64,000 bases of DNA, taken from assembly GCA_032251455.1 (NCBI GenBank), contig JAVVEG010000009.1:1-64000 (forward strand), read 5' to 3'. The notes under the pieces were generated by a model, which did not search any database, was not told where the DNA came from, and worked only from the letters and a program-made list of their open reading frames with translations. Below are positions 1 to 9,212 of the stretch, piece after piece (the first letter of the stretch is position 1; each line of letters opens with the position of its first letter). The translations under genes and the position numbers were made by a program. The DNA comes from JAVVEG01 sp032251455 (GTDB lineage: Bacteria; Pseudomonadota; Gammaproteobacteria; Pseudomonadales; Pseudohongiellaceae).

Positions 1-1
1 C

Positions 2-409
2 CAACAGGAGGAATCAGCGCATAAACTGCAACTGGCTACAGCTGCCCTGCTTTATGAACTGTTGAAGACAGATTCCCATATCGATGAACAGGAAATAGCC
101 GTGCTGACTCAGGTTTTGCAGAGCCGATTTGGTCTGAGCGCAGCGGAACTGGCCGAAATTGTAGCTCTGGCGGAGACTGAAGCGCAGCAGGCAACCTCGC
201 TCTATGAATTTACCACCCTGATCAATACTCATTACGATTACTCGCAGAAAGTGGCATTGATCGACAATATGTGGCAAGTGGCTTTTGCCGATCAGCATCT
301 GGATAAATACGAGGAATCATTGATCCGCAAGATTGCAGACCTTATTTACGTCAGCCACAGTGATTTCATCCGCACCAAACTCGCTCAGAAATCATCGAAA
401 TCATCGTAG
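2..409 (+). CDS. TerB-family protein, 5' end cut by the window
   Basis: The reading frame is open from the first bases of the window, so the start lies upstream and only the C-terminal part (about 135 residues) is seen. The visible part looks like a TerB-type domain (COG4103): a helical start containing ALLYELLKTDSHIDEQE and a second acidic helix with ADQHLDKYEES. These are the paired acidic segments thought to bind metal in TerB-like proteins. A TTG at position 62 could be mistaken for the start, but the TerB similarity continues upstream of it. Members of this family are often housekeeping proteins with no proven link to tellurite resistance. The last 25 bases overlap the convergent mlaA-like gene. 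The C-terminal tail is rich in Ser and Lys. Confidence 0.75.
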   Translation, partial: QQEESAHKLQLATAALLYELLKTDSHIDEQEIAVLTQVLQSRFGLSAAELAEIVALAETEAQQATSLYEFTTLINTHYDYSQKVALIDNMWQVAFADQHLDKYEESLIRKIADLIYVSHSDFIRTKLAQKSSKSS

Positions 410-1077
410 TATTCGCCATCGCTGGTCACAAAAGCTCGCTGCTGCAAATACCCTTCACGCAGGAATAGATAGTGATCCCCCATCATCATGTCTTCGAGTC
501 CGGCAGAATCAGTACGCACCTGGATTTGACGCAGAAGCAAAAGCCCATTCCTGGCGGCAACCTTATCGACATAACTTAAAGGGTTGGTAAGAGTATCCAG
601 GACAAAACCAATGGCATCACGTACAGAGCTGGGTCCAAACAGGGGCAACATCAGATAAGGCCCTGGCTCCAGACCCCAGGCCCCGAAGGTCTGGCCAAAA
701 TCTTCCTGGTTGCGTTCCAGACCAAGACGGGAAGCAACATCGAAAAGCCCCCCTACCCCGGCTGTTGTATTCACCACAAAACGGCCGGAATCCGATGCAG
801 CATCAGCCAGTTTCATCTGCAACACATCATTGATAAACACATTGATATCGTTGAGATTATAGAAAAAATTTCTGACCGAGGTCCGGGCTGGAGCCGGTAC
901 CACCCTGGCATAACTTACCGATAGAGGTTTCAGGGCATAGGTATCCAGTGTCTCGTTGAAAACAAAAATTCGCCGGTTTACCGGCTCCCATGGATCTGAA
1001 TCTGCATTGGCAGCAGTGGCAACAAACCCGGCCCCGTGCAGGAGCAGGAAAAAAGCTACAAACCGAGCCGTAATCAT
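385..1077 (-). CDS. mlaA: MlaA (VacJ) family outer-membrane lipid asymmetry protein
   Basis: MlaA sits in the outer membrane and removes misplaced phospholipids from the outer leaflet, passing them to periplasmic MlaC and the inner-membrane MlaFEDB transporter. The product has 230 residues, close to the family norm. It has the hallmark DPWEPVNR near residue 28, then FNETLD, the NxLxDIN-like segment and GVGGLFDVA, and ends in an acidic tail (DGEYYDDFDDF). The N-terminus is a signal peptide (hydrophobic residues 5-23, likely cut after Ala25) but has no cysteine, so no lipobox is visible, although E. coli MlaA is a lipoprotein. The start is supported by GGAGGA upstream. No other mla gene lies in the window. 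The identity is firm; the lipidation state is uncertain. Confidence 0.9.
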   Translation of the reverse strand: MITARFVAFFLLLHGAGFVATAANADSDPWEPVNRRIFVFNETLDTYALKPLSVSYARVVPAPARTSVRNFFYNLNDINVFINDVLQMKLADAASDSGRFVVNTTAGVGGLFDVASRLGLERNQEDFGQTFGAWGLEPGPYLMLPLFGPSSVRDAIGFVLDTLTNPLSYVDKVAARNGLLLLRQIQVRTDSAGLEDMMMGDHYLFLREGYLQQRAFVTSDGEYYDDFDDF

Positions 1078-1378
1078 CTGACAGATTCCTCCAAGATATC
1101 CCGTTTCATCAGATCATTGCCATACCTCTGCCAGCAACGCAGGCTATTATTGCCTGCATACAGCGTATTTACACAGTTGGATATTATTGCTTTGAACCCC
1201 TGTCCAGGGCCTGTGAAAGTGGGGCCTGATGATTTATCCCCAACGCAGAGTTACTCTGAGCCAGCAGTTGCCGACAAGCTGAAAGCAGTAACAAATCAAT
1301 GCTTCATTATGCCCCAAAGGATGAAATTTGGGAATCTCGGCCCAACATATTATTGCACCAGACAAGCATCAAAATATT
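1078..1378. other. intergenic region between mlaA and hrpA
   Basis: This 301-base stretch lies between the stop of hrpA and the start of the mlaA homologue, both on the minus strand. I see the mlaA ribosome-binding site at its left edge. I find no convincing hairpin-plus-T-run terminator, repeat or RNA gene. The short open frames here lack codon structure and homology that I can recognise. Confidence 0.4.
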
Positions 1379-4300
1379 TCATGCCTTGATGGCAGCCAGT
1401 TTCTTTTCCAGACGGGTAACCGACACCGGAAACCTGGTTTTTAATGCCTGGGCAAACAGGGACACCCTCAATTCCTGCAAGCACCAGGGAAAGTCCTCCA
1501 GTTCTACCAGAACCTTCTCCCTCGACAAGCTCAATAACTGCTCATACTCCTGTTGCAGTGAATTCAGCTGCTGAACAAAGAGTTGGTCTTTTTCAGAATC
1601 ATGTATCATTTTTTCAATTCTAAGGGTGATTGCCTTCAGGTAGCGAGGATACTGCTGCAGCCACACCCACGGAGTGGACACTATGAAATCAGCTGCAAAT
1701 AGAAGTTCAACTTGTTGATTTATATCATTTAAAGATGCGTTCAATTGGTTTTTTTCTTGTTGCTTGAGTCTGTGTTTAAGCTGAAACAATAGCTCGAACA
1801 CTTGTCTCAGAATGCCAGATAGCCTGTCACCGGTTACCAGGATATCAGCCTTGCCCCGAGACAAGCGTAATTCAAATTCATCCTGAGTCTTCGGTAAAGC
1901 TGCACGCAGATCAAAACACTGCAGGTATACAGCCATCAAGGCATTCTCCATGAACAGCTGTTGTCCAGAAGGCAATTTCAGCAATAACTCTTTTTGCAGG
2001 CGGGCAAACTGATTGACAACTGTGTCCGCCTGTTGCTTTGTGCGCAAAATCAGCAGTCTGGCCACACCCAATCGTCCAGCAGCAAGAGCTTGCTCCCTAC
2101 TCTCAAAAAGTCTAATGGCGACACTTTTCCCTTCATCCAGCAGACCCGGATAACGTATCAGCTTGACCTCCTTCCCTACGGTAACAGTGTCCGGCAAGGG
2201 ATCGAAGCTCCAGGTTTTTAAACCCTTTTGTTCTATCTGATGAACCTGGCGTGTCTGCGCAAGCCCAGCATCAGCAAGATGCCCATATTGCTTCCTGAGA
2301 TTGGCCAGGGAATCATCCCTGGCCAACTCATGCCCCTTGTTGTTGACAAGGCGCAGTGATGTACGCAAATGTCTTGGCAGAACAGCCGTCTTACTGCTTA
2401 TTTCCAGCCAGGTTTCAACATCAATGTGTATCTTCTGCCTGGCTGCCTGTTGACGCAGCAATGTAATCAGACTTTCACTGCCAGGTTCGGCATGAGCCAG
2501 GGCTTTTTCAACGAACAAATTGATCGGCATGAATTGTTTGCGCAAGGCTTTGGGGAAAGCCTTGATATAGGCTTCACACCTGCTTTTGACCTGGCCGGGG
2601 ATCGCCCAGTCAAGCTCTTTTTCGTTAAGCAGATTCAACATGGACACGGGAATAGTCACACAAGCCCCGTCGTCACTGCTGCCGGGGGTAAAACGATAAT
2701 CAATGGCCAGCTTATTGTTGGCCAGCTTGGTGTAATCGGGGAAATCGACATGCAGTGTCTCTGCACTTTCATGATTGCTGAGAAACTCACGACTCATGCA
2801 TAAAAAACCAGGTTCCTTCTTTTCCATGCCCAGACACCACTGCTCAAAATGTCTGGCGTCTGCCATATCTGTCGGAATTCTTTCATCGTAAAACTGATAA
2901 ATTTTTTCATCACTGATCAGGATATCTGTCCGACGCAGCTTTTCTTCCTCGCGCTTTATTTCCGCGATCATGGCTTTGTTTTTCTGATAAAAACTGGCGC
3001 GCGTATCCAATTGCATGCCAAGCAATGCCTCCCTGATGAATATTTCCCTACTAATGAGCAAATCGATATTCCGGAAATTGACAGGTTTTCGCTCAATCAG
3101 GGTCAGGCCATACAAACTGATCCGTTCAAAGGCAACAACCTGGCCTCTTTTCTTTTCCCAGTGCGCTTCGAAGTGCTCTCTTTTGACCAGGTGGGTACTG
3201 ACATCAACAACCCATTCGGGTTCAATTCTGGCCACCGTGGCAGCAAACAAGCGGTCAGTTTCGATCAACTCTGCACAGACAATCCAGCGCGGAGAGCGGC
3301 GTGCCAATGCAGAAGCTGGAGACAAGGCCAATTTCCTTCCCCGGCATGCGGTAAACAGGCCATCCTGTCCCTTTTGTGCTATTTGACTCTGAGAGCCGGA
3401 TAATATTGCTCTGTGAATAGTTTCATAGTTGGCGGCTTCAGTATTCACGCGTAAGCCAAGCTGTTGGCAGGCCAGCGTCAGTTGCCGATGGATTTCACGC
3501 CATTCCCGCATGCGCATGAATGAAAGATAGTGTTTGCTGCAATAATCCCGTAATTGTTTCTGGGTGAGGTTCTGACGTTGTTGTTCATAAACCTCCCAGA
3601 GCTTTATCCAGCTCATGAAGTCTGAATCCGGGTGCGCATATTGCTGATGGAACTCCCGGGCTGCCTGTCGTTTCTCTGCCGGAAATTCTCTGGGATCCTG
3701 GGTGGCGAGCGCACTGACAATGATCAGCAGTTCACGCAGGCTGCCATTGGTTCCAGCCTCCACCAGAATTCTAGCCAAGCGCGGATCTACAGGAATCCGA
3801 CACATTTTCCTGCCCACAGCACTCAAACTTTTCTGACTGTCGATAGCCCCCAGTTCAAGCAACAAGGCAAAACCATCATTGATGGCACGACGTTCAGGGG
3901 GATCGATAAAGGGGAAATCAGCTATGTTCCCAAGCCGAAGGCTGAGCATCTGCAGAATGACTGCACTGAGGTTGGTACGCTGGATTTCCGGTTCGGTAAA
4001 TTCAACCCTGTTGTTAAAATCCTCCTCTGAGTACAGACGTATGCAAATTCCTTTCGCAATCCGCCCGCAACGTCCTGCACGTTGATTGGCACTGGCTCTG
4101 GATATTTTTTCGATGGGTAAGCGCTGTACCTTGCTTTGTATGCTATACCGACTGATGCGTGCCAACCCGGTATCAATGACATACATGACACCCGGCACCG
4201 TCAGGGACGTTTCCGCCACATTGGTTGCCAGGATTATGCGCCGTCCCTGGTGCTTGCTGAAGATACGCTTCTGTTCGCCCTGGCTCAGTCTTGCGTAGAG

Positions 4301-5107
4301 CGGTAATATTTCGGTATGTGAGTAATTCTGATTCCGTAAAGTTTGCGCAAGATCTCTGATCTCCTTTTCTCCACTAAGGAAAATCAACACATCACCCATT
4401 GATTTGCGTAATCGCCGCTCCTCCTGGGCTAGCTCCGCTAATGTCTTGACCACCTGTTCAGCGACAGGGTCTTCTGTTGACCCGGGTTCGCCAGCGGGGG
4501 GGCGATAACGTATTTCGACCGGGTAACTGCGCCCAGAGACCTGAATCACCGGTGCCGTGGCGAAATGATGGGAAAATTTCTCCACATCAATGGTCGCTGA
4601 CGTAATGACAAGCTTTAAATCCGCACGTCTCTTCAACAGCTGTCTGAGGTAACCCAGCAGGAAATCGATATTCAGGCTGCGTTCATGCGCCTCATCTATG
4701 ATCAGGACTTCGTAGTTGCGCAATAAGGGGTCTTGTTGGATTTCAGCCAACAGAATGCCATCAGTCATCAACTTGATGAAAGTGCCAGCTTCCGTTTTAT
4801 CATTGAAACGGACCTGATAACCGACTCCTTTGCCAAGCTCCTGATTCAGCTCTTCGGCAATCCGGCTGGCCACAGACCTGGCGGCAAGCCTGCGCGGCTG
4901 GGTATGCCCGATGAGACCTTTGGCGCCAAAACCACACTGAACACAAATCTTGGGGATCTGAGTGGTTTTGCCCGAGCCGGTTTCTCCGGCAATGATCACA
5001 ACCTGATTATCAGTGATAAGGCTGACAATCTGCTCGGCTTTTTCTGTAATGGGCAACCCTGGGGTCAGGGTTACCGGTGGTAAAGAGCGCACTTCATTCA
5101 GCTTCAA
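1379..5107 (-). CDS. hrpA: ATP-dependent DEAH-box RNA helicase HrpA
   Basis: HrpA is a large 3'-5' RNA helicase; in E. coli it has been linked to mRNA processing and rescue of stalled ribosomes. Motifs appear in order: Walker A GETGSGKTT at residues 41-49, DEAH at 138-141, SATID (motif III), ATNVAETSLTVPG, and QRAGRCGR (motif VI). After these come the HA2/winged-helix region and a long C-terminal half with the DUF3418 region typical of HrpA. At 1242 residues it is somewhat shorter than the E. coli protein (about 1300), because roughly 40 N-terminal residues before the helicase core are missing. The start is TTG, overlapping the fadD stop (TTGA), which suggests translational coupling; no better ATG is available before the Walker A motif. 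Confidence 0.95.
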   Translation of the reverse strand: MKLNEVRSLPPVTLTPGLPITEKAEQIVSLITDNQVVIIAGETGSGKTTQIPKICVQCGFGAKGLIGHTQPRRLAARSVASRIAEELNQELGKGVGYQVRFNDKTEAGTFIKLMTDGILLAEIQQDPLLRNYEVLIIDEAHERSLNIDFLLGYLRQLLKRRADLKLVITSATIDVEKFSHHFATAPVIQVSGRSYPVEIRYRPPAGEPGSTEDPVAEQVVKTLAELAQEERRLRKSMGDVLIFLSGEKEIRDLAQTLRNQNYSHTEILPLYARLSQGEQKRIFSKHQGRRIILATNVAETSLTVPGVMYVIDTGLARISRYSIQSKVQRLPIEKISRASANQRAGRCGRIAKGICIRLYSEEDFNNRVEFTEPEIQRTNLSAVILQMLSLRLGNIADFPFIDPPERRAINDGFALLLELGAIDSQKSLSAVGRKMCRIPVDPRLARILVEAGTNGSLRELLIIVSALATQDPREFPAEKRQAAREFHQQYAHPDSDFMSWIKLWEVYEQQRQNLTQKQLRDYCSKHYLSFMRMREWREIHRQLTLACQQLGLRVNTEAANYETIHRAILSGSQSQIAQKGQDGLFTACRGRKLALSPASALARRSPRWIVCAELIETDRLFAATVARIEPEWVVDVSTHLVKREHFEAHWEKKRGQVVAFERISLYGLTLIERKPVNFRNIDLLISREIFIREALLGMQLDTRASFYQKNKAMIAEIKREEEKLRRTDILISDEKIYQFYDERIPTDMADARHFEQWCLGMEKKEPGFLCMSREFLSNHESAETLHVDFPDYTKLANNKLAIDYRFTPGSSDDGACVTIPVSMLNLLNEKELDWAIPGQVKSRCEAYIKAFPKALRKQFMPINLFVEKALAHAEPGSESLITLLRQQAARQKIHIDVETWLEISSKTAVLPRHLRTSLRLVNNKGHELARDDSLANLRKQYGHLADAGLAQTRQVHQIEQKGLKTWSFDPLPDTVTVGKEVKLIRYPGLLDEGKSVAIRLFESREQALAAGRLGVARLLILRTKQQADTVVNQFARLQKELLLKLPSGQQLFMENALMAVYLQCFDLRAALPKTQDEFELRLSRGKADILVTGDRLSGILRQVFELLFQLKHRLKQQEKNQLNASLNDINQQVELLFAADFIVSTPWVWLQQYPRYLKAITLRIEKMIHDSEKDQLFVQQLNSLQQEYEQLLSLSREKVLVELEDFPWCLQELRVSLFAQALKTRFPVSVTRLEKKLAAIKA

Positions 5108-6765
5108 TGTTGTTCTTTGGCTTTGATTTCCTGTTCACGCAATTCCCTGCGCAGAATCTTGCCAACATTGGATTTTGGTAAATCGTCGGCAAATACTATT
5201 TCCTTGGGCACCTTGTAAGCGGTCAGGTTCTCGCGGCACCAGGCTGTCAATTCCTCTGTCGTCAGTGAGTTGTTGCGTCTGACCACAAACAATTTTATCG
5301 CTTCCCCGGTTTTTTCACTGGGTAAACCTATGGCAGCACTTTCAGAAACTTTTGGATGGGAGTTAACCACTTCTTCAACTTCGCTCGGGAATACATTGAA
5401 GCCCGATACTATTATCAATTCTTTTTTACGATCGACTATACGCACATAACCTTCATGATCAATTTGGGCATAATCACCTGATTTTAACCAACCATCTGCA
5501 GTAATGGCTTCCTGTGTGGCTTCTTTATTTTGCCAATAACCTGCCATCACCTGTGGCCCCTGAATCCAGAGTTCACCTTTTTCACCTTCAACCACCTCTG
5601 CACCGGTATCATCAACCACTTTCAAAGCAGTCATCGGGACCGCAGTTCCAACGGTTCCTATTTTAATTTTATGCCAAGGGTTGACGGTCACCACAGGAGA
5701 GCATTCAGTCAGCCCATACCCCTCATAGATAGGACAGGAACTGACCCGTTCCCACTCTTCTGCCACGCTGACAGTCAATGCCATGCCTCCGGCGCCACAA
5801 AAACGCAGTTGTGAGAAATCCACTTTATGGATCTCGGGATGACGACAAAGTGCAAGATACAAGGTATTGATGCCGACAAATCCATTGACTACGATAGATC
5901 GCATGGTCTTGATCAAAGAGTCGACATCTCTGGGATTCGGGATCAGTACACTATGATTGCCGGCATAAACCATGGCCAGACAATGAAACATAAACGCATA
6001 GGTATGATACAAGGGCAGTGGGGCAATTATAGTATCTTCACAATCCTTGATCAGGGGTTTACTCACGGCTCGAAGTTGCATCATATTCGCTACCAGATTG
6101 CTATGCGTGAGCATCGCACCTTTTGATAATCCGGTAGTCCCCCCGGTGTAAAGAATAATGGCAACTTCACTTCCGGATTCAATTTTGGTGTTATCAGGGG
6201 CCGTTGCCATGCAATTGAGCCAGCGCACCGCCTGTGGTAATTCGAAGGCAGGAACAAGTTTACGAACATGTTTGACAACACCATTGACCACCAATCTTTT
6301 CCAGAAAGGGAGCATGTCACCTAATTCAGTGATAATGATATTTTGAATATCGGTATCCCTCAGGATCAATTGCAGCTTGTCGCAAAAATTGGCCAGAATT
6401 ATTATTCCCTTGACTCCGGAATCCTTGAACTGGTGGCGCATTTCCCGCGCCGTATACAAGGGATTGGTATTTACCAGAATCAAGCCAGCCCGGCTGGCCG
6501 CCACTACAGCTATGGGAAATTGCAGGGTATTGGGTAATTGTATGGCTATACGATCACCTGGTTTCAGGGTGGTTTGAGTGCGCAGGTAGGTAGTCAGACA
6601 CTGACTGTAATGATCAAGCTCGCGGAAGGTCAGCGATCTGCCCATACAGCTGAATGCGGTATGTTCAGGATAATTTTGAAAGGCATATTCATAAATTTCA
6701 TGAAGTTTTTTAAATTTCTGGATATCCAGATCATCTGTCATTTCCATTGCTGCTGCTGAAATCAT
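5104..6765 (-). CDS. fadD: long-chain fatty acid--CoA ligase
   Basis: This enzyme activates long-chain fatty acids to acyl-CoA with ATP at the inner face of the membrane, the entry step of beta-oxidation. The protein has 553 residues, similar to E. coli FadD. The AMP-binding P-loop TGGTTGLSKG is at residues 207-216, followed by YGLTECSPVV and the fatty-acyl-CoA synthetase signature (DGWLKSGDYAQID... VDRKKELIIVSGFNVFP). The first ATG is preceded by GAGAGG, which supports it over two nearby internal ATGs (residues 7 and 9). The stop overlaps the start of hrpA by four bases, so the two genes are probably co-transcribed. The window's fadB lies 50 kb away. Confidence 0.93.
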   Translation of the reverse strand: MISAAAMEMTDDLDIQKFKKLHEIYEYAFQNYPEHTAFSCMGRSLTFRELDHYSQCLTTYLRTQTTLKPGDRIAIQLPNTLQFPIAVVAASRAGLILVNTNPLYTAREMRHQFKDSGVKGIIILANFCDKLQLILRDTDIQNIIITELGDMLPFWKRLVVNGVVKHVRKLVPAFELPQAVRWLNCMATAPDNTKIESGSEVAIILYTGGTTGLSKGAMLTHSNLVANMMQLRAVSKPLIKDCEDTIIAPLPLYHTYAFMFHCLAMVYAGNHSVLIPNPRDVDSLIKTMRSIVVNGFVGINTLYLALCRHPEIHKVDFSQLRFCGAGGMALTVSVAEEWERVSSCPIYEGYGLTECSPVVTVNPWHKIKIGTVGTAVPMTALKVVDDTGAEVVEGEKGELWIQGPQVMAGYWQNKEATQEAITADGWLKSGDYAQIDHEGYVRIVDRKKELIIVSGFNVFPSEVEEVVNSHPKVSESAAIGLPSEKTGEAIKLFVVRRNNSLTTEELTAWCRENLTAYKVPKEIVFADDLPKSNVGKILRRELREQEIKAKEQH

Positions 6766-6821
6766 CGGCTATGCCTCTCTGCTATCCTGTTCAACCCAAA
6801 ATTAATGATACCTTGCCACCT

Positions 6822-8000
6822 CTATTTGGCCAGGGAACTCATGGCTTCTTCCAGCCCTTTGACTGTCAGTGGATACATCCTGTCTTCGAGCAATTGCCGG
6901 ACCAGATCAATCGAATAGCTGTGCTCCCAATAGTCTTTGGCCACCGGATTAAGCCAGGCAATCTGACTGAATCTCTCCGTCATGCGTTGCATCCATATAG
7001 CCCCCGCCTCTTCATTATAATGTTCGATACTGCCTCCGGGATGCGTAATTTCATAAGGAGCCATGCTGGCATCGCCGACAAAGATGAGTTTATAGTCTTT
7101 GCCAAATTTATGCAGGATGTCGAAGGTGGAAGTAGTTTCAGACATGCGCCGAACACTTTTTTTCCATACCGACTCATACAGGAAATTGTGAAAATAAAAA
7201 TACTCCATATGCTTGAATTCAGACCGTGCTGCCGAAAACAACTCTTCACACATGCGTACATAAGGGTCCATGGAACCACCGACATCAAAAAAAATAAGCA
7301 CCTTCACTGAATTATGGCGTTCGGGCACCATTTTTATATCCAACAATCCCGCATTGCGTGCTGTAGAGCGAATGGTATCTGTGATATCCAGTTCCTGTTC
7401 TGCCCCTGTACGGGCAAACTTGCGCAAACGACGCAAGGCCATTTTGATATTGCGGGTGCCAATTTCAACATTATCATCCAGATCACGATAATTACGCTTA
7501 TCCCATACCTTCACAGCCCTTTGGTTACGTGATTCATCCTGTCCGATACGAATCCCTTCCGGATTATAGCCAAATGCTCCAAATGGAGAGGTGCCACCTG
7601 TGCCAATCCATTTATTGCCGCCCTGGTGCCGTTCCTTCTGTTCTTCGAGCCTTTTGCGGAACGCCTCAAGCAATTTATCAAGACCACCGAGGGAATCGAT
7701 CTTCGCTTTCTCCTCATCACTGAGACTGGCTTCAAATTGCTTGCGCAACCATTCATCAGGAAGTGCGGCACTCATCAACTCACCAAGAATTTCCAGGTGG
7801 TTGAAGTATCGGGAAAAAGCCCGATCAAACTTATCAAAATGTTTTTCATCCTTGACCAGGCAAATTCTGGCCAACTGATAAAAATCATCCATGTCCGCAA
7901 ATACAATAGTGTGTTCCAGACAATCATAGAGACTGAAAAGCTCTGCGATGCTTACCGGCAGCTTCTCTTTTCTCAAGGCGTTGAAGAAACCCAATAACAT
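6822..8000 (-). CDS. VWA domain (CoxE-like) protein, COG3825 type
   Basis: This 392-residue protein has a charged helical N-terminal half and a C-terminal von Willebrand A domain beginning near residue 232. The metal-ion-dependent adhesion site reads DVGGSMDP at 239-246, so the first serine of the classical DxSxS is glycine. It follows a MoxR AAA+ ATPase gene with a 5-base gap. That pairing is typical of MoxR/VWA systems, in which the ATPase and VWA protein act together as a chaperone or metal-insertion device on a partner protein; the client here is unknown. CoxE is named for carbon monoxide dehydrogenase clusters, but no cox genes are present, so that role should not be assumed. It is the last gene of the long dnaX-led series. 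Confidence 0.85.
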   Translation of the reverse strand: MLLGFFNALRKEKLPVSIAELFSLYDCLEHTIVFADMDDFYQLARICLVKDEKHFDKFDRAFSRYFNHLEILGELMSAALPDEWLRKQFEASLSDEEKAKIDSLGGLDKLLEAFRKRLEEQKERHQGGNKWIGTGGTSPFGAFGYNPEGIRIGQDESRNQRAVKVWDKRNYRDLDDNVEIGTRNIKMALRRLRKFARTGAEQELDITDTIRSTARNAGLLDIKMVPERHNSVKVLIFFDVGGSMDPYVRMCEELFSAARSEFKHMEYFYFHNFLYESVWKKSVRRMSETTSTFDILHKFGKDYKLIFVGDASMAPYEITHPGGSIEHYNEEAGAIWMQRMTERFSQIAWLNPVAKDYWEHSYSIDLVRQLLEDRMYPLTVKGLEEAMSSLAK

Positions 8001-8005
8001 TGGTC

Positions 8006-8854
8006 TTATCCTGAACGTTTGGCACGATGCATGAACGCCAGTTTTTCCAGCAATTGGACATCCTGCTCAGTCTTCAACAAGGCACCGTATAGAGGGGGAA
8101 TGGCATTGCGATTATCCTGGTTCCTGAGAATCTCAACCGGGATATCATCTGCCATCAACAACTTCAACCAGTCTATCAATTCAGATGTGGTGGGTCGTTT
8201 TTTCAAGCCCGGAATCTTGCGTACATCAAAGAAAATTTCCATGGCCTGCTGCACCAGATCCTTCTTTATTTGTGGATAATGCACAGCAATAATTTTCTCC
8301 ATTGTCTGAGGATCTGGGAAATCGATGAAATGGAAAAAGCAGCGCCGTAAAAAAGCATCTGGCAACTCTTTTTCATTATTGCTGGTTATCAGGATAATCG
8401 GTCTGTGCCTGGCTTTGACAAGCTCTTTGGTTTCATAGACATAGAACTCCATTTTATCCAATTCCAATAACAGATCATTGGGGAATTCAATATCGGCCTT
8501 GTCAATTTCGTCAATCAGTAAAACCACTTGCTGCTCGGAAGCAAAGGCCTCCCATAGTTTTCCCTTGACGATATAATTTCCAATATCATGCACCTTGTCA
8601 TCGCCCAGTTGAGAGTCCCGCAGTCGGGAGACAGCATCGTATTCATACAAGCCCTGTTGCGCCTTGGTTGTGCTTTTTATATGCCATTGGATCAAGGGAA
8701 GCTGTAATTGCCTGGCAATCTGTTCGGCGAGCATGGTTTTTCCTGTGCCTGGTTCACCTTTTATCAACAAGGGTCTTTGCAAGACGATGGCGGCATTGAC
8801 TGCCAGCTGCAATTGCTCTGTTGCTACATATTGATCAGTACCCGTAAACTTCAT
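8006..8854 (-). CDS. MoxR-family AAA+ ATPase
   Basis: A 282-residue AAA+ ATPase of the MoxR group (COG0714). Walker A is GEPGTGKT at residues 33-40, Walker B is VVLLIDEID at about 110-117, and sensor regions follow (ILITSNNEKELPDAFLRRC). It is immediately followed by the VWA partner gene and preceded, four bases upstream, by a small membrane protein gene. MoxR ATPases act as hexameric chaperones with VWA-domain adaptors for assembly or activation of other complexes. The substrate here cannot be inferred from the window. The start codon ATG begins at 8854. Confidence 0.9.
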   Translation of the reverse strand: MKFTGTDQYVATEQLQLAVNAAIVLQRPLLIKGEPGTGKTMLAEQIARQLQLPLIQWHIKSTTKAQQGLYEYDAVSRLRDSQLGDDKVHDIGNYIVKGKLWEAFASEQQVVLLIDEIDKADIEFPNDLLLELDKMEFYVYETKELVKARHRPIILITSNNEKELPDAFLRRCFFHFIDFPDPQTMEKIIAVHYPQIKKDLVQQAMEIFFDVRKIPGLKKRPTTSELIDWLKLLMADDIPVEILRNQDNRNAIPPLYGALLKTEQDVQLLEKLAFMHRAKRSG

Positions 8855-8858
8855 GCCT

Positions 8859-9212
8859 TCATCCTTTCTGTTGTCGTTTTTTGAAAATAAACCGCTTCAA
8901 CATGCCCCCAGTCAAGGCAATGATCAAAGCCAATATCAATGCCAGTACCAAGGGGACCAGTGCTCTTACGAAGGCAGTACCTCCATGACTGATCAGGTCC
9001 AGCAGCATGACCATCAATGCCGGAGCCATGAGATCCTGGTCTGGGGCTACGTACCAGGGTGTGAACATCAATGCCAACAGGATTGCACGCAAGGAATTGG
9101 CCAGGGGTTTGTAGCTTATGAAACTTGTCAATCGATAAAACAGGAGATAACAGACAAGCCCTGCCGCCAGATAAATGCCCCAAGCTGTTAAATACCCCGT
9201 TATACCTAGCAT
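8859..9212 (-). CDS. small integral membrane protein of unknown function
   Basis: A 117-residue protein that I do not recognise. It is almost entirely hydrophobic, with about four predicted membrane segments (roughly residues 5-27, 38-53, 60-76 and 82-105), and a basic C-terminal tail (KRFIFKKRQQKG) that would face the cytoplasm. A conserved-looking loop, FTPWYVAPDQDLMAPALMVM, lies between helices two and three. Its start overlaps the end of the YcgN-type gene by seven bases and its stop is four bases before the moxR start, so it belongs to the same transcript. Its position suggests a membrane partner of the MoxR/VWA pair, but that is inference. Confidence 0.7.
   Translation of the reverse strand: MLGITGYLTAWGIYLAAGLVCYLLFYRLTSFISYKPLANSLRAILLALMFTPWYVAPDQDLMAPALMVMLLDLISHGGTAFVRALVPLVLALILALIIALTGGMLKRFIFKKRQQKG

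Noticed and set aside
2..409. Tellurite-resistance operon
   Set aside because: Only a TerB-like domain is present, and the neighbouring genes are housekeeping; no other ter genes are seen.
2849..3403. 184-residue open frame opposite hrpA
   Set aside because: It is antisense to a highly conserved gene, lacks recognisable domains, and has no start context; the same applies to the frames at 58968-59522 and 57760-58857 opposite or inside fadB.
6822..8854. Carbon monoxide dehydrogenase accessory genes
   Set aside because: The MoxR/CoxE-like names come from family labels; there are no coxL, coxM or coxS genes in the window.
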